The position numbers were made by a program, and so were the translations under genes. A stretch of 64,000 nucleotides of DNA, from positions 2,914,001 to 2,978,000 of the forward strand of contig NC_089178.1 of NCBI RefSeq assembly GCF_947507565.1, written 5' to 3'. Shown here piece by piece: positions 24,419 to 34,223 of this stretch; position 1 is the first letter of the stretch, and every line of letters begins with the position of its first letter. The notes beneath the pieces were generated by a model, which ran no database searches, had not been told where the DNA came from, and saw nothing but the letters and a program-made list of their open reading frames with translations. This DNA is from Oscarella lobularis. Taxonomy: Eukaryota; Porifera; Homoscleromorpha; Homosclerophorida; Oscarellidae.

Positions 24419-25513
24419 TTATTGTGTATCCATCTCATCTTCATCATTATCATCGTCATTAACGTCTTCTTCTTCTTCTTCTTCTTCTTCGCTCTCCTCT
24501 TCGATCTCTCCAAGAAGTTCGTCCACGTGCTGCATCATATCTACGTCATCGCAGCCCAATTTCTCGCCCAGCTCCTTGGCCCGTTTCAAATGAGCGACGG
24601 ACTCGGCGCGATGCTCGTCGCCCATCAAATGATACATCCACCCGCCCAAATACCAAACTTCGATCACCTCGTCGTCGTCGTCGAGCAAACTCTCTATGAC
24701 TCGCGACGCCAATTCGAATTCTTCCAACTCGAGGAGAATTTTCACGGCACTCCGCCTCGAACTGTAACTGGGAACGAGATTCTCGTCTCGACCGCTCGCC
24801 TCATCGTCGTCGTCGTCGTCGCGACGACCGAGCCAAAGTCCCACGCTCTTTTTCATGCACTCTCGCGCCTCGTCCGGCGATTTTCCGGCGCTCAACATAA
24901 AACTCGCCTTCAGCTGCAAAGCGTCCGAATTATTCGGCTCGAATTGCAACGCTCTCGCGCAGTACTCCTCGCACGATTTCTCCGCGTTCGGTTCGTCGCA
25001 TAGATCCGTCAGAAAGAGTTCGGCGAGCGCGCAGAATCCGTTCGACACTTCTAACCCCGAAAGGGACCCCGATGACGACGACGACGCCGCGGCTCGCTCG
25101 AAATCGCGTTCCATGATCGTCACGCCTTTTCGGAGGCACTCGAACGCCTCGCGTCCGGCGAGGGTCTGACCGAGAGCGAGATATTTCGCGTGACCCGTGT
25201 CGGGTTCGAGTTCGATTGCGCGTTGAAGAAGTTGGCGCGCTTCTTCGCTCTGTCCGAGCTCCTGCAGGACGGTCGCCGTCATTTCGAGAGCTTCGACGTT
25301 TCGAGGATCGACTTGGAGGGCTCGACGACAGAATTTTTCGGCTAGTTCGATTTGGAAATTCTCCATCGATTTCTCCGCTTGCTCGAGATAGTCGTTTGCG
25401 CTCGGTTCTTTCGCGTTCGACGACGTTGGCTGCGTTTTTTTTCTTACGCCCGCTTTTTTGTCTGATCGGACGCGCTTTTTCGTTGCAGATGGCTTCTTTG
25501 AACGTCGTCCCAT
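24419..25513 (-). CDS. TPR protein similar to Acl4, assembly chaperone of ribosomal protein L4
   Basis: Single-exon ORF of 364 residues, ATG at 25513. It has a basic N-terminus (MGRRSKKPSATKKRVRSDKK), then tetratricopeptide repeats from about residue 41 to 320 (SMENFQIELAEKFCRRALQV; ALEMTATVLQELGQSEEARQ; EPNNSDALQLKASFMLSAGK; YLGGWMYHLMGDEHRAESVA) and a strongly acidic C-terminal tail rich in Glu/Asp. Basic N-terminus, TPR helices and acidic tail match the layout of Acl4, which in yeast holds newly made uL4 (Rpl4) until it joins the pre-60S. A coding CTT/GAA-type trinucleotide tract encodes the Glu run, so its length may vary between individuals. Head to head with NDUFB11 (83 bp). It could instead be another TPR protein; the Acl4 assignment is from layout and repeat style. 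Confidence 0.8.
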   Translation of the reverse strand: MGRRSKKPSATKKRVRSDKKAGVRKKTQPTSSNAKEPSANDYLEQAEKSMENFQIELAEKFCRRALQVDPRNVEALEMTATVLQELGQSEEARQLLQRAIELEPDTGHAKYLALGQTLAGREAFECLRKGVTIMERDFERAAASSSSSGSLSGLEVSNGFCALAELFLTDLCDEPNAEKSCEEYCARALQFEPNNSDALQLKASFMLSAGKSPDEARECMKKSVGLWLGRRDDDDDDEASGRDENLVPSYSSRRSAVKILLELEEFELASRVIESLLDDDDEVIEVWYLGGWMYHLMGDEHRAESVAHLKRAKELGEKLGCDDVDMMQHVDELLGEIEEESEEEEEEEEDVNDDDNDEDEMDTQ

Positions 25514-25596
25514 GGTCGAATTTCGGCAAATCTTCTGCGCCTTAGCGTGCTAGCTACTTCACGTGCGTCGAGACAAAAAGCCCCGTAGATTTGACG

Positions 25597-26051
25597 ATGA
25601 ACCGGCTTCGTTTCGCGTTGTCTTCGCGTTTCCTAGCATTCTCGAGAGTTCTCCCGATTGCACGGCGTCTAGAAAGTTCCGCAGCGAAATCGGAGCCTCC
25701 AAACGGGTTCCTGTTCAACGAGCCGGTGAGTTCTCCCGTCGTTTTGTTGCCTAGACAATAAATTCCTCGTCAAAGCCTATAAAAACGGGAGAGAAACGGC
25801 AAAAAGAACCGTGGGAAAACATGTGGATAATAGGAATGGGCTTGCCATTCGTACTAGCAGTCCTAGGTCTCTATTTCAAACCCGACACAAAGTAAGGCCT
25901 TATCCCAGTTCTGAACAAAAAACGACGCCCGATTTTTCTGCTCTACTTTAGTGTCAGCACCTGGGGACATGTAGAGGCGATGAAAGAACTCAGCAAAAGT
26001 CCATCAGAAGAAAATGGAGACCAAGTCGAAGAAGAGAACGACAACGAGTGA
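25597..26051 (+). CDS. NDUFB11: NADH:ubiquinone oxidoreductase ESSS subunit (NDUFB11-like)
   Basis: Small single-span accessory subunit of mitochondrial complex I. ATG at 25597 gives MNRLRFALSSRFLAFSRVLP, an Arg/Ser/hydrophobic mitochondrial presequence. Two short introns (donor after FNEP; donor in KPDTN) join PIKTGEKRQKEPWENMW, the membrane span IIGMGLPFVLAVLGLYFKPD, and VSTWGHVEAMKELS with an acidic tail, stop TGA 26049-26051. The order PWE...M...G.YFKPDT..TW..EA fits the ESSS family. The poly(A) signal AATAAATAAATAAAG follows at about 26085. Assignment rests on these short motifs. Confidence 0.72.
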
Positions 26052-26131
26052 CTTTTCTTTTCTTGATTGTGCCTCTGTCCTGTATAATAAATAAATAAAG
26101 ATATACATTTTACCAAGCTTCTGCTGTAATT

Positions 26132-28619
26132 TTAGAAGCCGTCTTTCTGAGCCCTTTGTCTCCAGTCTGTGATGGCTATTTCCTTGAGTTTCAGCTTTGC
26201 TTTTGTTCTGTGGCTAATAGGTGCAGGTGGAGCGCGAGCCAGTTCACCGAGAACCTGATCTCTAGAATTGCGTGCGTATTCTTATACGAGAAGATGTTGG
26301 TCTAGTAAACTTACCTGATTATTCCCTTTCCTGATCCCCTGCGTTCACTCAAAGCAGGCTGAGGAGCAGTTGCTTTCCTGAAACGGCATTCTCTTCTATA
26401 TATATCGTGATGGTTGTTTATTCTATGTACTTTTTTTGAACTGGAGGATGAGATGTCACTTTGTCGGTGTCAGGTAGATATGCCTCGCTCAGTTTCTCAG
26501 CCACTTGTCCAAATACGCCGCCGCCGCGTTTGGGGGAGAAGAGGACGCCCGGCAAGGCCTTCTCCAGAACGTCGCTCCCGTCTATCTGCGCACGAGATAT
26601 GAAAAAGAGGAAATGAAAGAGAGTCTATCTGGGCCCACTTTTCCCATTTTCATTCCCTCCAGTACGCGCGAATCCGGCTCGCTGACATCTCTTTCCATCA
26701 AATGCGACCAAGCCACACTATGAAGCCCATCCCGAGTAGCATCGTCTCTAGTTCTCTCGCAAATCCACGCTAATCCTTCAACGCAACCGCACCGGACAAC
26801 CCAACCGACGGCAGCGTTCTCAAACCGCACCAGTTGCCCGAGTCCCCCGTCGCCATCCATGGCTCTCTTGGCAATGTGAGACGAAGCGGCATCGATGGAC
26901 ACACGACCGAGACACCAGACATAAGTATAAGCCGTCTGCCAGGGCCAATTGGACAAAGAAGACGACACCTGTTGAAGAGCGCACAAGACGGAAAAACTCT
27001 TTGTTGCCACATCGGCAAGGATTTCCAACGCTATAACGCAATGAAGCCTAGATATAAAAAGAACGCATTTACGCTTTTCTTCGCCGCGGCATTGCTACTT
27101 TTCCTATACCAGTGCTCGTTCAGCAGAGACTCGGCCGACGACGTGAATAAATGAAGAGACTCTTCGAGCCTCGGTGATCCTCTATTGGCGTCTTTCCAAA
27201 TGTCCAGGGCTTGTATCAGGATGAGAGGAAGACGAGCGAGTGGTGTTGGACTTAGACGAGAAGCGTTTGCGTCAGCCGATTCGTCTTCGAATGGGCTCTG
27301 TCTCGCCATGGAGTTGCGAGGAACGAGAGGTTGGCTCACGTTTTCCGGGACACTTGCCGTGCTCCACGTGTTTTCGATGGTGGGCGGAGTACGAGGCGGA
27401 AGCAAGTCACGTTCTGAAAAGGCCTGAGAAAAATCACCTTGTGGAGGGTTTTTTCTGATTTTGGATTACCTGACTCTCGACATTTACGTTGTAGTACTCT
27501 GACAGGAGATTGACCTAAAATAATAATATTTATCGGCGGGATCGGGTACTAAGCTATCACCATTTCCAGTGATATGAGAACGCACAGTTGGGCTCCGGGA
27601 AAATGCTCGTACTTTCCTAGCAGGGGTCTTAAGCCTATGTGCATAACTATTATTTATAATCCTTTCTCGCGTTTCATTTGACGCACTTTGAATGGCTCTC
27701 ACAAGAGTCGATAAATAGGGCGAAAACGGTTTCAGATGACCCATCCAGTGATGATACAGAAGTCTCACTGAGCACAGGTAAAGAATCTAAAGACAAAACA
27801 TTTAATTATTGACAAACACCAGCTCATTCTCTGCCTCTTCCTTTAGCATAATCAAATCTCTGTCATAAACGCAGCCTTGAGTAGCATCCATCGCTTGCAC
27901 CAGATGCATGACAACTGCCTGACAAATCATTAAAAGACTAAGAAACGAGTCCAAATCATCCTTCTTTATATTTCAGCCTTTTATACCTAGATATGTGAGC
28001 CGGCTCTAGTGGAACTTGATCCGTTGATATTTGAAGCAAACGAAGAACGCCTAAACGGACAATTTTCCCTGACAGTAATAGGGGCACTGTTTCGTTTAAT
28101 TAATTAATTAATACATTCGTGAATTTTCCCATAGCATTGAAGGAGAAGAACAAGTTCCTGCCACGCTTTGGGAATGTCCGGATTTGATTTGGATGATGTA
28201 ATGCCAAGTCGTCTCTACCAGAAGAGGAAATACAGAAGAGAAATTGCCTCCGTAGCGCTTCTTTTACGGCAGTTCGACACAATAGACTATAAGCCTTTTC
28301 CCATGTTTCGCGATTCTCTTGCTGGCGTGTGGCGAGTTGTTCGAACTAATCGGCGATTTTTCACTCTCATTCAATGAAGCGATTCGTGTAAATTCCTTAC
28401 GTGGTGAACGAACTCTTCTACGTTATCGAAAGGCGATCTAAAGTTGGCAATTCGAATGCTATTCTGATACATTTAGAAGTCTTTCCTTAGATTTTTGGGC
28501 TTCGAACGACCTTCTTTGTCTTTCTCTGATATTTCCAACTCTCGATGAGAACCTTCTGCCTGCTGTGACTGAGCTATGATACCGAAACTGTGCTTCACAA
28601 GCCGTTTTTCGATCGGCAT
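26132..28619 (-). CDS. TMEM232: TMEM232-like protein
   Basis: Multi-exon gene, probable start ATG at 28617-28619 (MPIEKRLVKHSFGIIAQSQQ). Supported exon blocks, minus strand: EQLATRQQENRETWEKAYSL (about 28315), AWQELVLLLQCYGKIHE (about 28165), KIVRLGVLRLLQISTDQVPL (about 28050), AVVMHLVQAMDATQGCVYDR (about 27920), LYHHWMGHLKPFSPYLSTLV (about 27750), AFSERDLLPPRTPPTIENTW (about 27415), YTYVWCLGRVSIDAASSHIA (about 26930) and ISHRTKAKLKLKEIAITDWR (about 26200), stop TAA 26132-26134. The family is conserved in ciliated animals, and vertebrate TMEM232 is tied to sperm flagella. The AW.E...L.QC.G.I block and the MPI...K.FGI start support the name, but the join after exon 1 is not clean, so exon 1 may be wrong. 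Confidence 0.6.
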
Positions 28620-28733
28620 GGTTACAGAGAAGCGGTCGAGCGAAATAGCCCGGCTACTCCTAATGCCAAATGGCCAAATTAAGAAACGCGCATGTGCAGC
28701 TAGACAACCTCGTGGGGTGAAAACGTCGACGAA
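28620..28733. promoter_or_regulatory. Divergent promoter between TMEM232-like gene and RPL18A
   Basis: 114 bp between opposing start codons. CGCGCATGTGCA at 28687-28698 differs from the NRF-1 consensus YGCGCAYGCGCR at one base. Functional role inferred. Confidence 0.45.
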
Positions 28734-29520
28734 ATGAAGGTTTCGGGCAATGTAAGACCAGCAGTTTAGCCGCAGTAGCGTCCCAAATCTCGCGTTCGAC
28801 TTACGAATGCCATTTGCCGAATTGGGACCCCATTTCTGTTCTCAGCTACGAGAGTACAGGGTAATCGGCAGACGATTGCCGAGCGAAAAGCTGAAACATC
28901 CGCCAATCTACCAAATGCGCATCTTCGCTCCGAACGACGTCTCGGCGAAATCGCGCTTCTGGTACTTCATGAAGAAACTTCGAAAGCTGAAGAAAACCGT
29001 CGGCGAAGTAGTCAGCTGCGAAGAGGTAGGCAAAAAACACTCAATCAAACGCGTCGATGCGACTCGCGCTCTAGATATTCGCCGAGAAAAAAGTGAGAAT
29101 CAAAAACTACGGTATTTGGCTGCGCTACGACTCGCGCTCGGGAACGCATAACATGTATCGCGAATATCGCGACGTTACCGTGTGCGGCGCCGTCACACTC
29201 TGCTGTAAGGAACGAATATTTGGGTGGGCGTGGTCCCTATTCTTTTCGATAGACCGGGACATGGCTGCGCGTCATCGTGCGCGCGGGTCGTCGATTCAGA
29301 TCATCAAGGTTCAGGAAGTGAAGGCGAGCGACTGCAAGCGAGCCCATACGAAGCAATTTCACGTAAGGCGAAATATTATTTTCTCTAAAAATAACAAATA
29401 ATAATTTTAATTTTGATTTTCTTATAGGATTACAATCCCAGGTTTCCTCTTCCTCATCGCATCGTGAAGGCTCACTTCAAGACCCGATTCGCTGCCAGAC
29501 GACCGAATACGCACTTTTAA
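28734..29520 (+). CDS. RPL18A: 60S ribosomal protein L18a (eL20)
   Basis: Core protein of the large ribosomal subunit. A tiny first exon MKVSGN (28734-28751) is spliced to [20 protein letters not shown], then [21 protein letters not shown] second break precedes [20 protein letters not shown] and [20 protein letters not shown] (the Tyr codon is split by an intron), then [40 protein letters not shown] and [10 protein letters not shown] with stop TAA at 29518-29520. Near-identical to animal RPL18A along its length, which fixes the start in the 6-codon first exon as in other animals. Confidence 0.97.
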
Positions 29521-29627
29521 GAACAAAATGGGCGTTTTTTCCTCGATTGCTAAGTATACAGCAATTCGTTGATCAATAAAATCAATACAAAATAGCATTA
29601 TATCAAATCGCCGTAGTGGTCCACTTA

Positions 29628-31865
29628 CTACTGCATAGACCATTCTGGAATGCTCTCTAAGGATTTCTCATCATTATCTTGCTCCCAAAACTCATTGACT
29701 GCTTTTTGCCTCTCTCGATCTAAATCCAAAATGAGTAGAAAAAATACACATTCTGATTTTGCTATAACTTACAGAGATCTTCCACTTCTGTCTTCAGCGT
29801 GATATCGTCGTTGTCCATGCCCTTTTCCACTTCCTCGATTTGCGCTACAAGAGCTTCGTACTCTCGTCTAGCCTCTTTCATCTGGCTTTTCTCGTCGACG
29901 AGCAATGCTTCCTGCTCGTCCAAATCTTTTTTAATTTTAGCGACGCCTAGCTTGTGGCCTCGCTGCGCCTTCTGTCGCTGCTCTTCCTTTAGCCTTCGAA
30001 TCTATGTAGAGAGATGAATAGGATATTTCTCTTGAACAGCTCTTCTGGAAATCACCTCTTGCATTGCGTCCTGCATGTTTTTCTCGTGGTCTTTTCCCAA
30101 TAATCTGTGAGCAACGGCTGACTCCATCAAAGCGCTTCTGTTTTCTCGTAGAGCCTTTGCTTTTCTGCTCTTCAGCGCCTCTTGCAGCTCCTGCTCTCTC
30201 GTAATTGCATTATCGAAGACAAGAATGCCAAGGCCTAGGAAAAGATTTCTCGTACCACAAACGTAGTAGGATTATATCTTTTCTTCACCTTGAGTCTTTT
30301 CCATTATATTCAAAGATGCTTCGGCTCGGCTCTTTACCTCTTGAATCTTTGTGCTTTCTTGCTTGACGCTTGTCACGCCCTTCTCTACACACTATTTGTG
30401 CAGAATTATCTCTCGTTTTCGCTCTAACAAATATTGCCCTCGTTCCTACTTTTATTGCGTTCTCCTGAGCTTCTCTTTCCAGTTCTTTCTTCTCCTCTAA
30501 CTCTTTCTCGTGAGCCTCCAACTCTTGAAGCTTTCTTCTTAGCAATTCTTGCTCCTGACGATTTTTTTCAAGGTTTCTTTCAAAGTTTTGCATCAATTTT
30601 TCGTGAAATTTGGTGCACTTCCGATGTTTCTCGTGCAATTCCATCTCAAAAGTCTCTGTAATTAAATAACCAACTTCTCTATACATTATTCTACTTTCAA
30701 AACATTCGTACCTGCTGCGACAAGATCTCCTTCACAAGATTTCTTCAGATGGTCTAACTCTGCTGTTTCCCCTTGTATCATTTCCTCAAACTGTTTCTTT
30801 GCTGTGTAAAAGAAAAGAAGGCAGTCGGCCTGCTCCACATTCTCGATCACATCCATCACCGCCTTCAATTCTTTGCCGGCGCAACAACGAGAAATTTCTA
30901 AAAACAGACACTAAATAAGAAAACAATTCAACAACGTTTTTCTACCCAAAAGGTCAAACGCTTGTTTCAAAATTTCTTCAGCCTTTTCCATTTCGTACGC
31001 TTTTAGCTTTCTCAATCTTTCCTCCATAAGACATTGAAATTTCTCTAGCGATTCGTCGACTCCCCCTTTCGTCTCCATGTCAACCAAAGCATGTTTGCAC
31101 ATCTTCTCAAAAACGTCAAGAATTGAAGCAATGATTTCGGTTGGCTTGACAACCGACGTGCCGCTTCTCTCTCCAATCTCTCGAATTTCCTCAACGATTT
31201 CTAGAAATAAATTAATTTTAATACTACGTGTCCCGCCCACCGAACAATCTCTTCACCTTTTCCATTTTGAGCTATTCCGTATATATTCTCGAGTTCTCTC
31301 CGTCGCAAAGCGTTGTCAAACGGCTCGATTTGCTTCAAAATATCCGCCTCTGCAAAACGCCAACGTCACACGCCCCCCTCCCGAACCAGGAAGCAAAGAA
31401 GGTCTGACTCACCGAGAAGCGCACGCCGACGCAATTTCGCCTCGGCCATTTCTAAGTTATCCTTTTCGCCGAAATGCAGTTCGACGCCCAAGCGTTGCGG
31501 AAGACGTCGCGCCTGGAGAGAAAAAAAGGAGATGCAGTCCAAGCGGTCGACCGGGGACTTTGCTTTCGAACTTCGGCGACGTCTTCTCTTTCTTCGCCGC
31601 AACTTGCATCGATGTAGCTCTCTTCGTCGTCGGCAAAATGACTCGTTTCGCGATCGCGACCGGTCACCTCGGCGACGCGCTGATCGATTTGACGATTGAA
31701 TTCGGCGATTCCTTGGGGACCGAGTTCGGTTCCCGAGCGAACCAACGCCACGTTAACTTCGTGTCCCGCGCTCGCTTCTGATTCGGAAACCTGCACGATT
31801 CAAATGAGAAAAAGGCGACTGCTGCTGGAGCGAAAATCGTGTACCGTTTCGAATGACGATGCCAT
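29628..31865 (-). CDS. Coiled-coil protein, family not recognised
   Basis: Multi-exon gene from ATG 31863-31865 (MASSFET) to TAG 29628-29630. Exon blocks: VSESEASAGHEVNVALVRSG with LGPQGIAEFNRQIDQRVAEV (about 31790), RLPQRLGVELHFGEKDNLEM (about 31510), LKQIEPFDNALRRRELENIY (about 31340), EIVEEIREIGERSGTSVVKP (about 31200), MEERLRKLKAYEMEKAEEIL (about 31030), ENVEQADCLLFFYTAKKQFE (about 30840), EMELHEKHRKCTKFHEKLMQ and LEAHEKELEEKKELEREAQE (about 30650-30460), further Lys/Glu-rich helices, and a C-terminal DRERQKAVNEFWEQDNDEKS. Heptad-like Leu/Glu/Lys spacing suggests long coiled coils, as in ciliary or centrosomal proteins. I do not recognise the family; convergent with RPL18A. Confidence 0.6.
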
Positions 31866-31977
31866 TTTACGACTGACGTAATCTTGTAACGTGACCAGGT
31901 GATGTGTATCACGGATTGCGCAGAACGTCACACAAAAAATGCATTCACCGTGGTGTAATTGATAACGGCACTCAGTT

Positions 31978-33974
31978 TTAGCTCTCCCTTGCTCTAATCA
32001 CCCATGATTTGAGTGCCTAAATTGAGATCGACAATTGTATTGCCAATGCAATAATTTTAATAACCTCGATGCCTTTGACGGTTAGTGAACAGTGAGCTGA
32101 CAAAAATTCATCCGTGAGACAATTTTCAAGACCCGCCGCCCTGCTCTCCAACAAGGCCTTTGCTCCTAAGAGAAAAATCTCCTATATATTGAAAGTTGGT
32201 GCGTACAGTACTCGCCATCAAAATGTGTATAGCATAAACGAACTGTCAGCTCTTCAGTGGGACGCAGAAAAGCCGGTCCTCCAGCAAGCAGCTACAAATA
32301 ACGATACTGTTCATTGTTTTTATTAACAGACATCAATTCTACCGCAACAGACGCTTCTTGGAGAATGAGCGCGCACATTTTATCTCCAGATGCAGCCTTC
32401 TTGCGGCGTAAGTAGGGCCTTACAACCTATTATTTAGAGTCACCCCAGAAAACAATCTAATAATAAGAAAGACGTACTTCAAAGTCGGGAAACATGTAGA
32501 AACCACCTTGAGGTTTCACAATTTCAACGCCAACAGATGTCAATTCCCTTGAATTAAATTCTAAGAAGTAAGGATGGCACGCAAGAGTGACTCAATCCTT
32601 TTACCTGTAGCAGTAGTCAGCAAGAGAACACAGGATTCTTCTCGCGTGTTTCACATAGTCATCAATATCATCTGAAGGCTTGAACATCTAGACATAGGAT
32701 AAAACCGGGCAATGCTCTCTAGGAAAAGAGATTTTCTAACCTCAATAGATGCGTACTGGATTGGAGCTGATGCACTTGAATAAGAATGACTAGCCGCTCC
32801 TTCCACAGCTTTCTTCAGTGAGCCGAGACTTGGTGGAAATAGAAGGTAGCCAATCTGATAAATGCATGATGTCAATCCCAATCCTTTCGGTTTATTTCAC
32901 ACTGACCCTCCATCCTCCAGCTCCAGCCCATTTAGATATTCCATTCGCAACTATAGTTCCGTCTGGATAAAACTAAGCAAAGCAATGATTAGAAGACATT
33001 TTTATGCGTGTGCGTATGTGTCGGTTGACTTTGGCAAGGCAGTGATGATCATTTGCAAAATGGAATCGAGCATAAATTTCGTCTGACAAAACGAGCACGT
33101 TGTTCCGGCGGAAAACGTGGCTAGCAGGGTGGATTAGTCACGAGACAAGAAACACTTAAAAAATAAAATCTGTGCCAATACAAACCAAAGTGCTTTCAAC
33201 TCCTCCTCCGTATAAACAATCCCAGCTAGACAAGACCATAGACAAGAATTCAATAAAGAAACACTATTCTACCTACTTGGATTATTTGGATTATTAAAAA
33301 CGAGCAGTTTTGGCGTACCAGAGCTCAAACAAGCCAGTGCCTGCATACTGAATCGTCCATTCTCTGAACTAACACAGAACGGCTTTGGGTATACCTTTTC
33401 AAGTGCCTGAGGAGTTAGTTTCCATTCTGTTTGTGACGAAGCCTGTACAATAATAGGCTTCTTACGAGAAAGAAGGCACTGTGGGTGATACGTTGTCCAC
33501 GAAGGCGACAGCAAAAAGATATCTGAAAAGATGTACTGTAGGTGTATGCACAACTAATTAACCGCCCCTTCCACCTCCTTCAAAAACAAGAAAGAGCAAA
33601 AACAAAAGCGACTTGGAACCGGGGCCGACAATCGTATTTTCGGATGATACTTCGATGCCGTCAACGCGTCGATGATAGTCGCAGATGGCTTGTCGCAAAG
33701 CCTCTATTCCTGCAAGAGGCGCGTAAGCTTCGATCGATCGTCCACTTCTTCTCTAGACCGAACCGCAGGTCGGCTCGTAGTCTTTCTCCGCTACGCGTTG
33801 TGCAAGGGCGGTCTGGGCCGCGGGGATGACGGGAAAAGGAGACTGGCCAAATGCCAAGTGGTAAATGGTGGCTCCTTTTGCAATAGCAGACTTGATTTGA
33901 TCGTTGAGGGTAAGATTAGGCGCTGATTTGTACTGAAGCAGGTCTTTTCGAACGAACTGCTGTCCGGACTCCAT
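31978..33974 (-). CDS. Class I/II PLP-dependent aminotransferase
   Basis: ATG at 33974 (MESGQQFVRKDLLQYKSAPN), no obvious targeting peptide, so probably cytosolic. Blocks: GATIYHLAFGQSPFPVIPAA, YEPTCG then ALRQAICDYHRRVDG, ENTIVGPGSKSLLFLLFLFL, DIFLLSPSWTTYHPQCLLSR, GTPKLLVFNNPNNPS (the NNPNNPS motif contacting PLP and substrate), VLVLSDEIYARFHF (DEIY loop), TIVANGISKWAGAGGWR (SKWAGAGGWR holds the Schiff-base Lys), IGYLLFPPSLGSLKKAVEGA, VGVEIVKPQGGFYMFPDFE, LLAGGPAFLRPTEELTVRLC and a final ALKSWVIRARES with stop TAA 31978-31980. The fold-type I aminotransferase core is complete. Substrate (aspartate, aromatic or other) cannot be set from sequence alone. Confidence 0.85.
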
Positions 33975-34223
33975 TGTAGTCCCGTTCCCAGCAGATCTCT
34001 GTTCCCAGCCCCTGCCCCTCCGTTAATATCACTACGGGGAGAGGACTAACTCCATTGTAGAGCTAATCGAAATCGTCATTGACTTAATTAATTAGAGAGA
34101 AGGAGGCGATTAGGCTCTGCACGCGATTGTAGGCGAACACAATTCGACAACCGACCTGCAGTCTAATTTATACACGCACACATGTACATTGACAAAACAG
34201 AAGTCGTCCACGAGTTTTTACGA

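Noticed and set aside
24422-25169. Plus-strand ORFs opposite the TPR gene
   Set aside because: Shadow frames of a single-exon gene with biased codons; no signal or family.
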